Assembly (NCBI RefSeq): GCF_000737065.1
Contig: NZ_AQRC01000005.1
Span: 1-64,000 of the forward strand
Direction of reading: 5' to 3'
From: Thioclava atlantica
GTDB lineage: Bacteria; Pseudomonadota; Alphaproteobacteria; Rhodobacterales; Rhodobacteraceae
Length of the DNA: 64,000 nucleotides
Shown: positions 1 through 9,007 of the stretch, piece after piece
How the letters are laid out: each line of letters opens with the position of its first letter
Numbering within the stretch: the first letter of the stretch is position 1
Program-made: the position numbers and the translations under genes
Notes under the pieces: model-generated
What the model was told of the DNA's origin: nothing
What the model saw: the letters and a program-made list of their open reading frames with translations, nothing else
Databases searched by the model: none

Positions 1-61
1 GGAGTACAGGTGGCCGAAAAGAGCTTAGCGTAGGATTTAGCACCGTCCGGCAGCAGACCCC
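1..61 (-). mobile_element. Terminal end of a Tn3-family transposon (38-bp terminal inverted repeat)
   Basis: Read on the minus strand, positions 61 to 24 form a 38-bp sequence that starts GGGGTCTGCTG and ends ATCCTACGCTAAG. A length of 38 bp, an outer GGGG and an inner TACGCTAAG are the hallmarks of Tn3-family terminal inverted repeats. Positions 1-23 are then the inside of the element. One plus-strand frame runs from the window edge to a TAG at 31-33 inside the repeat, and could be the last codons of a transposase, but nothing in it is recognisable. The five bases just outside, TTCAA (62-66), are AT-rich, as Tn3 targets usually are, and would be the target duplication. The family assignment rests on remembered consensus features. 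The other end lies outside the window. Confidence 0.75.
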
Positions 62-964
62 TTCAACTGGACCTATACGCTGGGCACCGGCCTGATGGAT
101 CCCTGGACGCTGGGCGCGACCGCGCTGATCCCCGCCGAAGGGGTCGAGCCGCGCGCCCTGCCGCTTCTGATGCGCCGCTTCGACGCGACGATCTTCGCCG
201 CCGCGCCCGGCATCTATCGCCAGATCCTTCGCGATCACGCGAAGCTCGACCTGCCGAAGCTGCGCCACGGGCTGAGCGCGGGCGAGGCATTGCCCGAGCC
301 CACCCGCGCGGCCTGGACCGCGGCCACGGGGACGAATGTTTACGAGGCGCTCGGCATGTCGGAATGCTCGACCTTCATCTCGGGCTGCCCCGACCACCCT
401 GCCCCGCCCGGCACGACCGGCTATCCGCAGCCCGGCCGCCGGGTCGCGGTGCTGGGCGAGGACGGCGCGCCGGTTCCGCGCGGCACCCCCGGCACGCTTG
501 CGGTGCATGCGAGCGATCCGGGGCTCTATCTCGGCTACTGGAACGCGCCCGAGGAAAGCGCCGCGCGGCGGCAGGGCGAATGGTTCGTGACAGGCGACAC
601 GGTGGCGATGGCGGAAGACGGCGCGATCACCTATCTCGGGCGCGGCCATGACATGCTCAATGCTGGCGGCTTCCGGATCTCGCCGATCGAGATCGAGGAG
701 GCGATGCATGGCTGCCCCGGCGCGGGCGAGGTCGCCGCGGTCGAGATCGCGGTCAAGGCCGATGCGACCGTGATCGGGCTCGCCTATACCGGCGGGGCCA
801 GCCCCGAGACGCTGAAAGCCCATGCGCAGGACGTGCTCGCGCGCTACAAGCAGCCGCGGGCCTATCGCCATGTCGCGGCCCTTCCGCGTAACCGAAACGG
901 AAAGATCCTGCGCGCCAGCCTGCGGGCGCAGTGGCAAGAGGAGATCGCCCATGATCACGCTTGA
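62..964 (+). pseudogene. AMP-dependent acyl-CoA synthetase, 3' fragment interrupted by a transposon
   Basis: This is the C-terminal half of an ANL-superfamily acyl-CoA synthetase, which activates a carboxylic acid as an adenylate and transfers it to CoA. Homology-like sequence (FNWTYTLGTG...) begins immediately at base 62, upstream of the first ATG at 95. Motifs in order: GMSECSTF (A5-like), a GD in the ATP-binding region, GRGHDMLNAGGFRI (A8 hinge) and NRNGKILR with the catalytic lysine near the end. Only about 300 of the usual 500 or more residues are present. In-frame stops at 26-28 and 38-40 lie in the inserted Tn3-type end. The 289-residue remainder from ATG 95 lacks the N-terminal domain, so it is probably inactive. 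Its last 14 bases overlap the next gene, which suggests a former operon. Confidence 0.75.
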
Positions 965-1598
965 TATCTTCGCCGATCCGGTCTGCCCCTGGTGTTTCAT
1001 CGGCAAGGCGCGGCTCGACCGGGCCTTCGCCGAACGCCCCGGACATCCGTTCGTGCGCGCCTGGCAGCCATTCGAGCTCAACCCCACGCTGCCGCCCGAA
1101 GGGATGCCGCGCGCCGAATACCTGCAGGCCAAATTCGGTCAGGACGGCGCGGCACAGATGCATGTGCAGCTGCTCGAGATCGCCGAGGCCGAGGGCTATG
1201 ATTTCCATCCCGAACGCGTCACCCATCAGCCCAATACGCGCGACGCGCACCGCCTGCTGCACTGGGCCGGGATCGAGGGCGTTCAGGAAGCGGTGATGGC
1301 GGCGCTGCTCGATGCGCATTGGCGCGAGGGGCTCGATATCGGCGATCACGCAGTCCTGGGCGAGATTGCCGGGGCGAAGGGGATGGAGCGCGGGGTCGTC
1401 GAACGGCTGCTCGCCTCCGATGCCGATCGCGACACGATCGCCGCCAAGGAGGAACATGCGCGCGAGCGCGGGATCACCGCGGTGCCGAGCGCCATCGTCG
1501 CGGGCCGTCATCTGGTGACCGGGGCGCAGCCCACCGAGCTCTGGCTCAAGGTGATCGACGAGCTCTCGGGCGCGCCACCCGCAGCGACCCGGCACTGA
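951..1598 (+). CDS. DsbA family oxidoreductase (FrnE-like)
   Basis: A 215-residue thioredoxin-fold protein of the DsbA/FrnE (2-hydroxychromene-2-carboxylate isomerase-like) group. The N-terminus has the dithiol motif CPWC (DPVCPWCFIGK) at about residues 11-14, and a helical insertion follows. The conserved GITAVPSAIV segment near residue 175 carries the cis-proline loop of the fold. There is no signal peptide, so it is probably a cytoplasmic thiol-disulfide oxidoreductase. The start ATG lies inside the end of the acyl-CoA synthetase gene (14-base overlap), so the two were probably co-translated; after the transposon insertion its expression may depend on another promoter. Substrate unknown. 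Confidence 0.85.
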   Translation: MITLDIFADPVCPWCFIGKARLDRAFAERPGHPFVRAWQPFELNPTLPPEGMPRAEYLQAKFGQDGAAQMHVQLLEIAEAEGYDFHPERVTHQPNTRDAHRLLHWAGIEGVQEAVMAALLDAHWREGLDIGDHAVLGEIAGAKGMERGVVERLLASDADRDTIAAKEEHARERGITAVPSAIVAGRHLVTGAQPTELWLKVIDELSGAPPAATRH

Positions 1599-1662
1599 GT
1601 TCCTTCCTCCGCGCCCGCGCACAGGACGCTGCGCGCGCCGCGCACTGGCCAATGCCGCCCAG

Positions 1663-2925
1663 ATGCCTATTGTGGACGGCATTCCCTTCATGACGAAAGT
1701 CCGGTCCGACATGGCCTACAGCCCCGATGCGCCCCGCGCGCGCAGCCCCCTTTCCCTGCCCGAGCTGACGGTGATGCTCGCCTCGCTCGTCGCGACGGTC
1801 GCCTTCTCGATCGACGCGATGCTGCCCGCGCTGCCGCAGATCGCGGCTGAGCTGAGCCCCGACGCGGTCAACCGCGCGCAGCTCGTGCTGAGCGCCTTCG
1901 TGCTCGGGATGGGGATCGGCACCTTCGTCGCGGGCCCGATCTCGGATGCGATCGGGCGCAAACGCACGATCAATGGCGGGATCGCGATCTATCTCGTCGC
2001 GGCCTTCACCGCCGCCCATGCGCAAAGCCTCGAGGCGCTGCTCGCGGCGCGCGTGCTTCAGGGGATCGGCGCGGCAGGTCCGCGGATCACCGTGATGGCG
2101 CTGGTGCGCGACCTCTTCAAGGGGCGCGAAATGGCGAAGGTCACCTCCTTCATCATGATGATCTTCATCCTCGTCCCCGCCGTCGCCCCCTCGATCGGAT
2201 CGCTGGTGATCGCGGCGGCCGGGTGGCGCGGCGTGTTCTGGGCCTTCATGGCCTTCGGCCTGATCGGGGTGAGCTGGCTCAACCTGCGCCAACCCGAAAC
2301 GCTCCCCCCCGAACACCGCCGCCCGCTGAGCCTTTCCAAGCTCGGCGAAGCCGCGCGCGAGGTGCTCGCCCATTCCGACGTGCGCCTCTACATCGTCACC
2401 CTGACGCTGGGCTTCGGGCAGATGTTCGCACTGCTCTCCACCGCGCCGCAGCTCTATGCCGCGCATGGCGTGCGCGAGACCTTCCCGCTCTGGTTCGCGA
2501 TCGGCGCGCTGATGGCCGGCACGGGCGCGGTCTTCAATGCGCGTTTCGTGATGCATCTCGGGATGCGGCGGATCGTGAAAGGGTCCTATCTCATGCAGAT
2601 CGGCGTCTCGAGCGTGATGATGGGGCTCGTTCTGGCGGGCTTCACCGATGGCAGCGCCGGCTTTCCGTTCATCTTCCTCTATACGGTGAGCGTGTTCTGG
2701 ATGGCGGGCGTCACCTTCGGCAATCTCAACGCGCTCGCCCTCGAACGGATGGGGCATATCGCGGGAATGGCGGCCTCGCTGGTGACCGCGATCTCCACGG
2801 TCGGCGCGGTTGCGATCGCGGTCCCGGTGGGCCTCGCCTTCAACGGCACGGCCCTGCCGATGGTCAGCGCGACGCTGATCTGTTCGAGCCTCGCCTGGTG
2901 GCTGATCCGCAAGACGCAGGAATGA
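1663..2925 (+). CDS. MFS multidrug exporter, Bcr/CflA type
   Basis: A proton-driven drug exporter of the DHA1 (Bcr/CflA) branch, 420 residues from the first ATG, with about 12 hydrophobic segments. The loop after TM2 carries MFS motif A (GPISDAIGRKRTI), and the N-terminal TM1 (ASLVATVAFSIDAMLPALPQI) is typical of the family. ATGs at 1690 and 1711 are possible alternative starts, giving 411 or 404 residues; no strong Shine-Dalgarno separates them, and 1690 has a weak GGACGG ahead of it. The gene ends seven bases before a dispersed palindromic repeat shared with the convergent mfd gene. Substrate cannot be read from the sequence. Confidence 0.85.
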   Translation: MPIVDGIPFMTKVRSDMAYSPDAPRARSPLSLPELTVMLASLVATVAFSIDAMLPALPQIAAELSPDAVNRAQLVLSAFVLGMGIGTFVAGPISDAIGRKRTINGGIAIYLVAAFTAAHAQSLEALLAARVLQGIGAAGPRITVMALVRDLFKGREMAKVTSFIMMIFILVPAVAPSIGSLVIAAAGWRGVFWAFMAFGLIGVSWLNLRQPETLPPEHRRPLSLSKLGEAAREVLAHSDVRLYIVTLTLGFGQMFALLSTAPQLYAAHGVRETFPLWFAIGALMAGTGAVFNARFVMHLGMRRIVKGSYLMQIGVSSVMMGLVLAGFTDGSAGFPFIFLYTVSVFWMAGVTFGNLNALALERMGHIAGMAASLVTAISTVGAVAIAVPVGLAFNGTALPMVSATLICSSLAWWLIRKTQE

Positions 2926-2931
2926 GGGAAA

Positions 2932-3063
2932 GGGGCGCTGCCCCTCTTCGCTGACGCGAATTCACCCCGGGATATTTGGATCAAGAGGAAGCGGACAGTC
3001 TCTTCCAAATGCCCGGAAATATCCCGGGGGAGGCTGCCGGCAGGCAGCCGGGGGCAGAGCCCC
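2932..3063. repeat. Dispersed palindromic repeat, full copy (copy 1)
   Basis: Full copy between the convergent MFS gene and mfd. Outer arms GGGGCGCTGCCCC (2932-2944) and GGGGGCAGAGCCCC (3050-3063) flank two inner arms: CCCCGGGATATTTGGATCA (left) and AAATATCCCGGGGG (right). The inner arms are roughly complementary, so the transcript can fold from either strand. It lacks a strong T-run, so it is not a classical terminator. Related copies lie at 12091, 19844, 24721, 35207 and 40423. Confidence 0.8.
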
Positions 3064-3064
3064 T

Positions 3065-6000
3065 TCAGGCTTTCTTCTTTTCCATCGCGACGACCTTTTC
3101 GGCGAGATCGCGCGCGATCGCGAAGGCGCCGCGGATCTTGTCCTTGTCGTTCTTCCAGTCGCGGCGGATGACGAGCTTGTTGTCCTTCACCCTGGCCAGA
3201 TCGCGCTGCGCGGTGAGGAATTCCACGAGCCCCGCGGGATTGGGAAACTTGTCGTTGTGGAACTGCACCGTCGCGCCTTTCGGGCCCGCATCGAGACGTC
3301 CGATCATCGCGCGCTTGCACATCGCCTTGATCCGCACCACCAGAAGAAGCGTGTTCACCTCTCTGGGCAGCTCCCCGAACCGGTCGATGAGTTCCGCCGC
3401 GAAGCCCTCGAGCTCGACCTTGGTGGTCAGAGAGGAGAGCCGGCGATAGAGCCCGAGCCGCACGTCGAGATCGGGGACGTAGCTCTCGGGGATCATCACC
3501 GGCACGCCGAGGTTGATCTGCGGCGACCAGTCGCCATCCGCGGTCTCGGTCAGCTCGCCCGATTTCAGCTTCGAGATCGTCTCTTCGAGCATGGACTGGT
3601 AGAGCTCGTAGCCCACCTCGCGGATATGGCCCGACTGTTCCTCGCCCAGCAGATTGCCCGCGCCGCGCAGGTCGAGATCCTGGCTCGCGAGGTTGAAGCC
3701 CGCGCCCAGGCTGTCGAGCGAGCCCAGCAGGCGCAGGCGTTTCTGTGCCTGGGGCGTGAGCGGCATGCGCGGCTTCGTCGTCAGGTAGCAATAGGCGCGG
3801 GTCTTGGCGCGCCCGACCCGGCCGCGGATCTGGTAGAGCTGCGACAGGCCGAACATGTCGGCGCGGTGCACCACCATCGTGTTGGCGGTGGGGATGTCGA
3901 GCCCGCTCTCGACGATGGTCGTCGCGAGCAGCACGTCGTATTTGCCGTCATAGAAGGCGTTCATCCGCTCATCGAGCTCGCCCGCCGCCATCTGGCCGTG
4001 AGCTACGAGATATTTCACCTCCGGGACATGCGTCTTCAAGAACTCTTCGATCTCCGGCAGATCGGAAATCCGCGGCACGACATAGAAGCTCTGCCCGCCG
4101 CGGTAATGTTCGCGCAGCAACGCCTCGCGGATCGTCACCGTGTCGAACTCGCTGACATAGGTGCGGATCGCGAGCCGGTCGACGGGGGGCGTGCCGATCA
4201 CCGAGAGGTCGCGCACCCCGGTCAGCGAAAGCTGCAGCGTGCGCGGGATCGGGGTCGCGGTCAGGGTGAGGACGTGGATCTCGGAACGCATGTCCTTCAG
4301 GCGTTCCTTGTGCTGCACGCCGAAATGCTGCTCCTCGTCGATCACCAGCAGGCCGAGATTGGCGAATTTCACCGTCTTGGCGAGGACCGCATGGGTGCCC
4401 ACGACGATATCCACCGTGCCCTCGGCGAGACCCTGCCGGGTCTGCGCCGCCTGCTTGGCCGAGACGAAGCGCGACAGCGGACGTACGGTGATCGCGGTGC
4501 CGCGGAAACGCTCGGAAAAGGTCTGGAAGTGCTGGCGCGCAAGCAGCGTCGTGGGCGCGATCACCGCGACCTGCATCCCCGATTGGGCGGCGATGAAGGC
4601 TGCGCGCATCGCCACCTCGGTCTTGCCGAAGCCGACATCGCCGACCACGAGGCGGTCCATCGGCGTGCCCGATTTCAGATCCGCGGCGACATCCTCGATC
4701 GCGGCCATCTGGTCGTCGGTCTCGGTATAGGGGAAGCGCGCGGCGAAGGCTTCCCATTCGTGATGCGGCGCCTCGAGGATCGGGCCGGCGCGCAGGTAGC
4801 GTTCGGCCGCGATCCGCATCAGCTTGTCGGCGATCTGGCGGATGCGCTCCTTGAGCTTGGCCTTCTTCGCCTGCCAGGCGCCGCCGCCGAGCTTGTCGAG
4901 AAGGCCTTCCTCATGGCCGTAGCGGCTGAGCAGCTCGATATTCTCGACCGGCAGGTAAAGCCGGTCGCCGCCCGCATATTCGAGCAGCACGCAATCATGC
5001 GGCGCGCCGAGCGCCTCGACCGTCTCGAGCCCCTTGTAGCGCCCGACGCCGTGATCGACATGCACGACGAGATCGCCCGGCGAGAGCGTCGTGTGCTCGG
5101 TCAGGAAGTTCTCGGCCTTGCGCTTGCGCCGCGGCTTCGAGACGAGGCGCTCGCCCAGCACATCCTGCTCGGAGATCACGGTGAGCTGTTTGCCGTCGCG
5201 CGGGGCCTCGAACCCCTCGTCGAGCGGCCAGACCGTGAGATTGAGGCCGGCATCGATCTCGCGCGCATCCCCGATCAGCTTGGCGCCGATCAGCCCCTCA
5301 TCCTCCATCAGTCCTTTCAGGCGTTCGCGTGCGCCCTCGGACCAGCTCGCGATCACCACCGGACCGTCGCTGAGACGTGCCTGAACTTGATCCTTCAAGG
5401 CGCTGAAAAGGCTGACCGTTTCGACCTTGCGCTCGGGCGCGAAATTGCGACCGATCCGCCCGCCCGCATTGAGGATGCCCGGTCCGGGCGGCGCGGCGTT
5501 GACCTGAAGGCTGAGCACGCGCAGGGGTGCGAGCGTCGTCTTCCAGCCCTCCGGGTCGAGATAGAGCAGTCCCGGCGGCGCGGGTTTGTAGACCGAATCC
5601 AGCCGGTCGCGCCGCGTCATCGCCTCGCGCCGGGTGTCGTATTGATCCTCGATCCCTTCCCAGCGGCTTCCCTGCTGCGGACCGATCTGATCGTCGAGCA
5701 TCACGCTCGCCTCGGGAAGATAGTCGAAGATCGTCTCGAGCCGGTCGTGGAAGAAGCCCAGCCAATGCTCCATCCCCGCCTGCTTGCGCCCCGCCGACAC
5801 CGCCTCGTAAAGCGGGTCTTCCGCACCGCCCGAGCCGAACTCGATGCGGTAATTCTGCCGGAACCGGGTGATCGCGGCCTCGTCGAGGATCACCTCGGAG
5901 ACCGGGGCCAGCTCGACGCCCGAGAGCTTCTCGGTGGTGCGCTGGCTGACCGGATCGAAGCGGCGCGCCTCGTCGAGCACGTCGCCGAAGAGATCGAGCC

Positions 6001-6508
6001 GCACCGGGCCGCCCTCGCCCGGCGGGAAGATGTCGATGATGCCGCCGCGGATCGCGTAATCGCCGGGCTCCGACACGGTCGAGGCCTGCGAGAAACCCAT
6101 CCGGACGAGGAAATCGCGCAAGGCCCCCTCGTCGATGCGCTTGCCGACCTGCGCCGAGAAACTCGCCCCCGCGAGCACCTCGCGCGCAGGGACACGCTGC
6201 ATCGCCGCCGACAGCGTCGTCAAAAGCACGAAGGGCCCGGGCATCCCCGCGGCCAGCGCCGCGAGCGTCGCCATCCGGGTGGCCGAGATATCGGCATTGG
6301 GCGAGACCCGGTCATAGGGCAGACAGTCCCAGGCCGGGAAGTCCAGCACCACCGCCTCGGGCGCGAAGAAGGCCAGCGCGCCGCGCATCGCCGCAAGGCG
6401 CCTGTCGTCGCGCGCGACGTGGATCACCGATTTGCCCTTGCCGAGTTCCTTCGCGAGCAGAGCCGCGTCAAAACCCTCCGGGGCGCCCGAGAGAATAAAA
6501 TGCTCCAT
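3065..6508 (-). CDS. mfd: Transcription-repair coupling factor
   Basis: Mfd displaces RNA polymerase stalled at DNA lesions and recruits UvrA. At 1147 residues it has the expected length. The N-terminal UvrB-like region is followed by the RNA polymerase interaction domain (LSPGDLVVHVDHGVGRYKGL). The helicase motor has Walker A GDVGFGKTE, the DEEQ box (VIDEEQHFGV) and motif III LTATPIPRTL. A TRCF C-terminal domain completes the protein. ATG 6508 (MEHFILSGAPEG) is preferred; an in-frame upstream start at 6544 adds 12 residues of poor quality. It is convergent with the MFS gene and follows a small membrane protein gene on the same strand. Confidence 0.97.
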   Translation of the reverse strand: MEHFILSGAPEGFDAALLAKELGKGKSVIHVARDDRRLAAMRGALAFFAPEAVVLDFPAWDCLPYDRVSPNADISATRMATLAALAAGMPGPFVLLTTLSAAMQRVPAREVLAGASFSAQVGKRIDEGALRDFLVRMGFSQASTVSEPGDYAIRGGIIDIFPPGEGGPVRLDLFGDVLDEARRFDPVSQRTTEKLSGVELAPVSEVILDEAAITRFRQNYRIEFGSGGAEDPLYEAVSAGRKQAGMEHWLGFFHDRLETIFDYLPEASVMLDDQIGPQQGSRWEGIEDQYDTRREAMTRRDRLDSVYKPAPPGLLYLDPEGWKTTLAPLRVLSLQVNAAPPGPGILNAGGRIGRNFAPERKVETVSLFSALKDQVQARLSDGPVVIASWSEGARERLKGLMEDEGLIGAKLIGDAREIDAGLNLTVWPLDEGFEAPRDGKQLTVISEQDVLGERLVSKPRRKRKAENFLTEHTTLSPGDLVVHVDHGVGRYKGLETVEALGAPHDCVLLEYAGGDRLYLPVENIELLSRYGHEEGLLDKLGGGAWQAKKAKLKERIRQIADKLMRIAAERYLRAGPILEAPHHEWEAFAARFPYTETDDQMAAIEDVAADLKSGTPMDRLVVGDVGFGKTEVAMRAAFIAAQSGMQVAVIAPTTLLARQHFQTFSERFRGTAITVRPLSRFVSAKQAAQTRQGLAEGTVDIVVGTHAVLAKTVKFANLGLLVIDEEQHFGVQHKERLKDMRSEIHVLTLTATPIPRTLQLSLTGVRDLSVIGTPPVDRLAIRTYVSEFDTVTIREALLREHYRGGQSFYVVPRISDLPEIEEFLKTHVPEVKYLVAHGQMAAGELDERMNAFYDGKYDVLLATTIVESGLDIPTANTMVVHRADMFGLSQLYQIRGRVGRAKTRAYCYLTTKPRMPLTPQAQKRLRLLGSLDSLGAGFNLASQDLDLRGAGNLLGEEQSGHIREVGYELYQSMLEETISKLKSGELTETADGDWSPQINLGVPVMIPESYVPDLDVRLGLYRRLSSLTTKVELEGFAAELIDRFGELPREVNTLLLVVRIKAMCKRAMIGRLDAGPKGATVQFHNDKFPNPAGLVEFLTAQRDLARVKDNKLVIRRDWKNDKDKIRGAFAIARDLAEKVVAMEKKKA

Positions 6509-6550
6509 GAGAAAGCGACCTATCGGGCTTGCGCGCGGTGTCAAGTCCGC

Positions 6551-7084
6551 TCAGATCATCTGGTGGTAGCTCAGGTTCTGGAACATGCCCCAGAGCGAAG
6601 CGATCACGATGGCGAGCACGCCCACCGCCTGCACGCTGATCCGGTGGCGCGCGAGGGCCGAGATCACGACATCCGCCCCCGCGCCGGCCTCGATCGCAGC
6701 CTCGAGACGTTGCGCCAGGCGCAGGCTGATCCCGAAGACGATCATCAGCGGCGCGAGCAGAAGCGTGATCGCCTGCGCGGTCTCCGAGCCGTAGAAAAAG
6801 CCGGTGATCGCGAGGAAGGAGAGCAGGAACGGGATGCTCATCGCCATCGAGAACCCCGCATCGCGCCGGATCCGGTTGAGCCTGCGCGCGTTGAGCCGCG
6901 CCATCGCCACGAGATCCTCGGCGCTCTCGCCTCCCTTGCGGCGCGCGCGCCCCACCATGTCCCAGGGAACCCCGAGAACCCAATGCGAGGCCGAGGACCA
7001 GACGACGGCCAGCGCGATCCAGTACCACAGATTGGCGAAACTCCGCAGATCGATCAGTCGGGCGATCAATTCAATGACTTGCAC
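6551..7084 (-). CDS. Conserved Rhodobacterales membrane protein
   Basis: A 177-residue protein with about four hydrophobic segments: WYWIALAVVWSSASHWVLGV, an FLLSFLAITGFFYG region, a LLLAPLMIVFGISL region and VGVLAIVIASLWGMF near the C-terminus. A basic cytoplasmic loop (RARRKGG, RLNARRLNRIRR) follows TM1. I recall relatives labelled 'component of SufBCD complex' in Rhodobacteraceae, but nothing here (no Fe-S motif, no suf neighbour) supports that name. It lies 42 bases upstream of mfd on the same strand. Function unknown. Confidence 0.7.
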   Translation of the reverse strand: MQVIELIARLIDLRSFANLWYWIALAVVWSSASHWVLGVPWDMVGRARRKGGESAEDLVAMARLNARRLNRIRRDAGFSMAMSIPFLLSFLAITGFFYGSETAQAITLLLAPLMIVFGISLRLAQRLEAAIEAGAGADVVISALARHRISVQAVGVLAIVIASLWGMFQNLSYHQMI

Positions 7085-7258
7085 GCGTCGGGCCTCTCGG
7101 AATTTCTTGGTTCAGAAGAGATAGACCAGCGCGGGGCGAAGCGAAAGTCCGTTGCGCGGCACACACTCTCCCGTGACCGACCCGCCGTGCTGCCCCGCCC
7201 GCTTGCCTGCCCGCGCGATCCGTGGCACCCCTTTGCCCAAGCCAGAGGAGCCACTGCG

Positions 7259-8260
7259 ATGAACCCGATCCTTCCGCCCTTCCCCCAGACCCGCCTGCGC
7301 CGGATGCGCCGCAGTCAGGCCCTGCGCGATCTCGCCCAGGAACACCGGTTGAGCGTGAAGGACATGATCTGGCCGATCTTCATCACCGATGTCCCGGGCG
7401 CCGATGTGGAGGTGCCCTCGATGCCCGGCGTGTTCCGCCGCACGCTCGAGGGCGCGGTGAAGGCAGCCGAAGAGGCCGCGACGCTCGGCATCCCCGCGAT
7501 CTGCCTCTTTCCCTATACCGATCCGGCGGTGAAGACCGAGGCCTGCGAAGAGGCGTGGAACCCCGACAACATCACCAACCGTGTGATCCGGGCGATCAAG
7601 GCAGCGGTGCCCGAGATCGCGATCATGACCGATATCGCGCTCGATCCCTATAACGCGAACGGCCATGACGGGCTGGTGCGCGACGGCGTGATCCTGAACG
7701 ACGAGACCGTCGAATGCCTGGTGAAGATGGCGCTGGCGCAGGCCGAGGCGGGCGCGGATATCCTCGGTCCCTCGGACATGATGGACGGGCGGATCGCCGC
7801 GATGCGCGCGGCGCTCGAGGATGCGGGCCATTCGGAGGTGACGATCCTCTCCTATGCCGCGAAATACGCCTCCGGCTTCTACGGGCCGTTCCGCGATGCG
7901 GTGGGCGCATCGGGCGCGCTCAAGGGCGACAAGAAGACCTACCAGATGAATCCGGGCAATTCCGACGAGGCGATCCGGCTGGTGGCGCGCGATCTCGCCG
8001 AAGGCGCGGACATGGTGATGGTCAAGCCGGGCATGCCCTATCTCGACATCTGCCGCCGGGTGAAGGACCAATTCGGCGTGCCGACCTATGCCTACCAGGT
8101 GTCGGGCGAATACGCGATGATGATGGCGGCGGTGAACAATGGCTGGCTCGATCATGACAAGGTGATGCTGGAAAGCCTGATGAGCTTCCGGCGCGCGGGT
8201 TGCGACGGGGTCCTGACCTATTTCGCCCCCGCCGCGGCACGGCTTCTCGCACAAGGCTGA
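7259..8260 (+). CDS. hemB: Delta-aminolevulinic acid dehydratase (porphobilinogen synthase)
   Basis: HemB condenses two 5-aminolevulinate molecules into porphobilinogen in tetrapyrrole synthesis. The protein has 333 residues. The two active-site lysines are visible in LSYAAKYASGFYGPFR and MVKPGMPYLD. The loop that holds three zinc-binding cysteines in zinc-type enzymes reads DIALDPYNANGHDG here, without any cysteine. Zinc-independent enzymes of this type are known in Rhodobacter. ATG 7259 follows CCAGAGGAGCC. The gene is divergent from the small membrane protein gene, with 174 bp between them and no obvious Fnr-type TTGAT-N4-ATCAA site. Confidence 0.97.
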   Translation: MNPILPPFPQTRLRRMRRSQALRDLAQEHRLSVKDMIWPIFITDVPGADVEVPSMPGVFRRTLEGAVKAAEEAATLGIPAICLFPYTDPAVKTEACEEAWNPDNITNRVIRAIKAAVPEIAIMTDIALDPYNANGHDGLVRDGVILNDETVECLVKMALAQAEAGADILGPSDMMDGRIAAMRAALEDAGHSEVTILSYAAKYASGFYGPFRDAVGASGALKGDKKTYQMNPGNSDEAIRLVARDLAEGADMVMVKPGMPYLDICRRVKDQFGVPTYAYQVSGEYAMMMAAVNNGWLDHDKVMLESLMSFRRAGCDGVLTYFAPAAARLLAQG

Positions 8261-8301
8261 GCGGCGTCTCGCCACAAAACCGTGACGTTTCTCAAGGAGA
8301 A

Positions 8302-8330
8302 GTGACAGTCGGGGCCTGTTACGCTATAAG
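8302..8330 (+). promoter_or_regulatory. Sigma-70-type promoter for the SYLF lipoprotein gene
   Basis: GTGACA (8302-8307) and TATAAG (8325-8330) are separated by exactly 17 bases, a good match to the housekeeping consensus. The predicted start is near 8337, about 60 bases upstream of the ATG at 8398. This would give the gene its own transcript, separate from hemB. Confidence 0.55.
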
Positions 8331-8397
8331 TTGTGGGGACAGGTCAGGATAAGACCATGCATGGCCCGGCCGGAACCGGGCACAATCGAGCGGAGCT

Positions 8398-8964
8398 ATG
8401 GACAGGATGAGCATGATTTCGAGACGAAGCCTTCTGGCGATGGGCGGCGCGGGGCTGACGCTTGCGGCCTGCGGCAACGGGATCGGCAGCGCGGGAGCGA
8501 GCCGGCTCGACGCGCGCGTCGACGCGACGCGAAACTACCTTCTGACGAAATATCCCGGCACCCAGGACCTCGAGACCAAGTCGGTCGGCGTGTTGTGGAT
8601 GCCCTTGATGACCGAGGCGAGCTTCGGCTTCGGCGGGGCTTTCGGGCAAGGTGCGCTGCGGATCAACAATGTCACGGTCGACTACTACGCGGCGGCGGCC
8701 GCGAGCTTCGGGCTGCAGATCGGCGCGCAGCAATATGCGCATGCGCTGTTCTTCATGACCCCCGAGGCGCTTGCCGATTTCCGGCGCTCGGACGGCTGGC
8801 AGCTCGGCGCGGATGCGCGCTATGCGCTGCCCGATCGCGGCGGTGCGATCGCGGCCTCCACCCTGACCTCGACCGCGCCGGTGATCGCGCTGGTCTTCGG
8901 CCAGGCCGGCCTGATCGCGGGCGCCTCGCTCGCCGGAACGAAATACACGCGGATCATTCCGTAA
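8398..8964 (+). CDS. SYLF (YSC84-related) domain lipoprotein
   Basis: A 188-residue exported protein. The N-terminus SRRSLLAMGGAGLTLAACG has a twin arginine, a hydrophobic stretch and a lipobox LAAC, so it may be a Tat-type lipoprotein. The rest matches the bacterial SYLF/YSC84 family, with features such as GVLWMPLMTEASFGFGGAFG, VDYYAAAAASFGLQIGAQ, LFFMTPEALADFR and TAPVIALVFGQAGLIAG. Eukaryotic SYLF domains bind phosphoinositides; the bacterial role is unclear, possibly lipid binding at the envelope. In-frame ATGs at 8407 and 8413 are alternative starts. It has its own promoter and an intrinsic terminator. Confidence 0.8.
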   Translation: MDRMSMISRRSLLAMGGAGLTLAACGNGIGSAGASRLDARVDATRNYLLTKYPGTQDLETKSVGVLWMPLMTEASFGFGGAFGQGALRINNVTVDYYAAAAASFGLQIGAQQYAHALFFMTPEALADFRRSDGWQLGADARYALPDRGGAIAASTLTSTAPVIALVFGQAGLIAGASLAGTKYTRIIP

Positions 8965-9007
8965 TATCAATGCCTTGCGCGCCGATCTTGGCGCATGACA
9001 TCAAGAA

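Noticed and set aside
6509-6544. Upstream start that would lengthen mfd by 12 residues
   Set aside because: The extension is arginine-rich and unlike the family; MEHFILSGAPEG at 6508 matches the normal beginning.
7085-7258. FnrL-type site upstream of hemB
   Set aside because: No TTGAT-N4-ATCAA or close variant is present in the gap.
3257-8260. A 1667-codon open frame on the plus strand that covers mfd in antisense and continues into hemB
   Set aside because: It is a by-product of high GC and biased codon use in mfd. Only its last 333 codons, from ATG 7259, are a real protein (HemB); the antisense part is full of H/R/D and matches no family.
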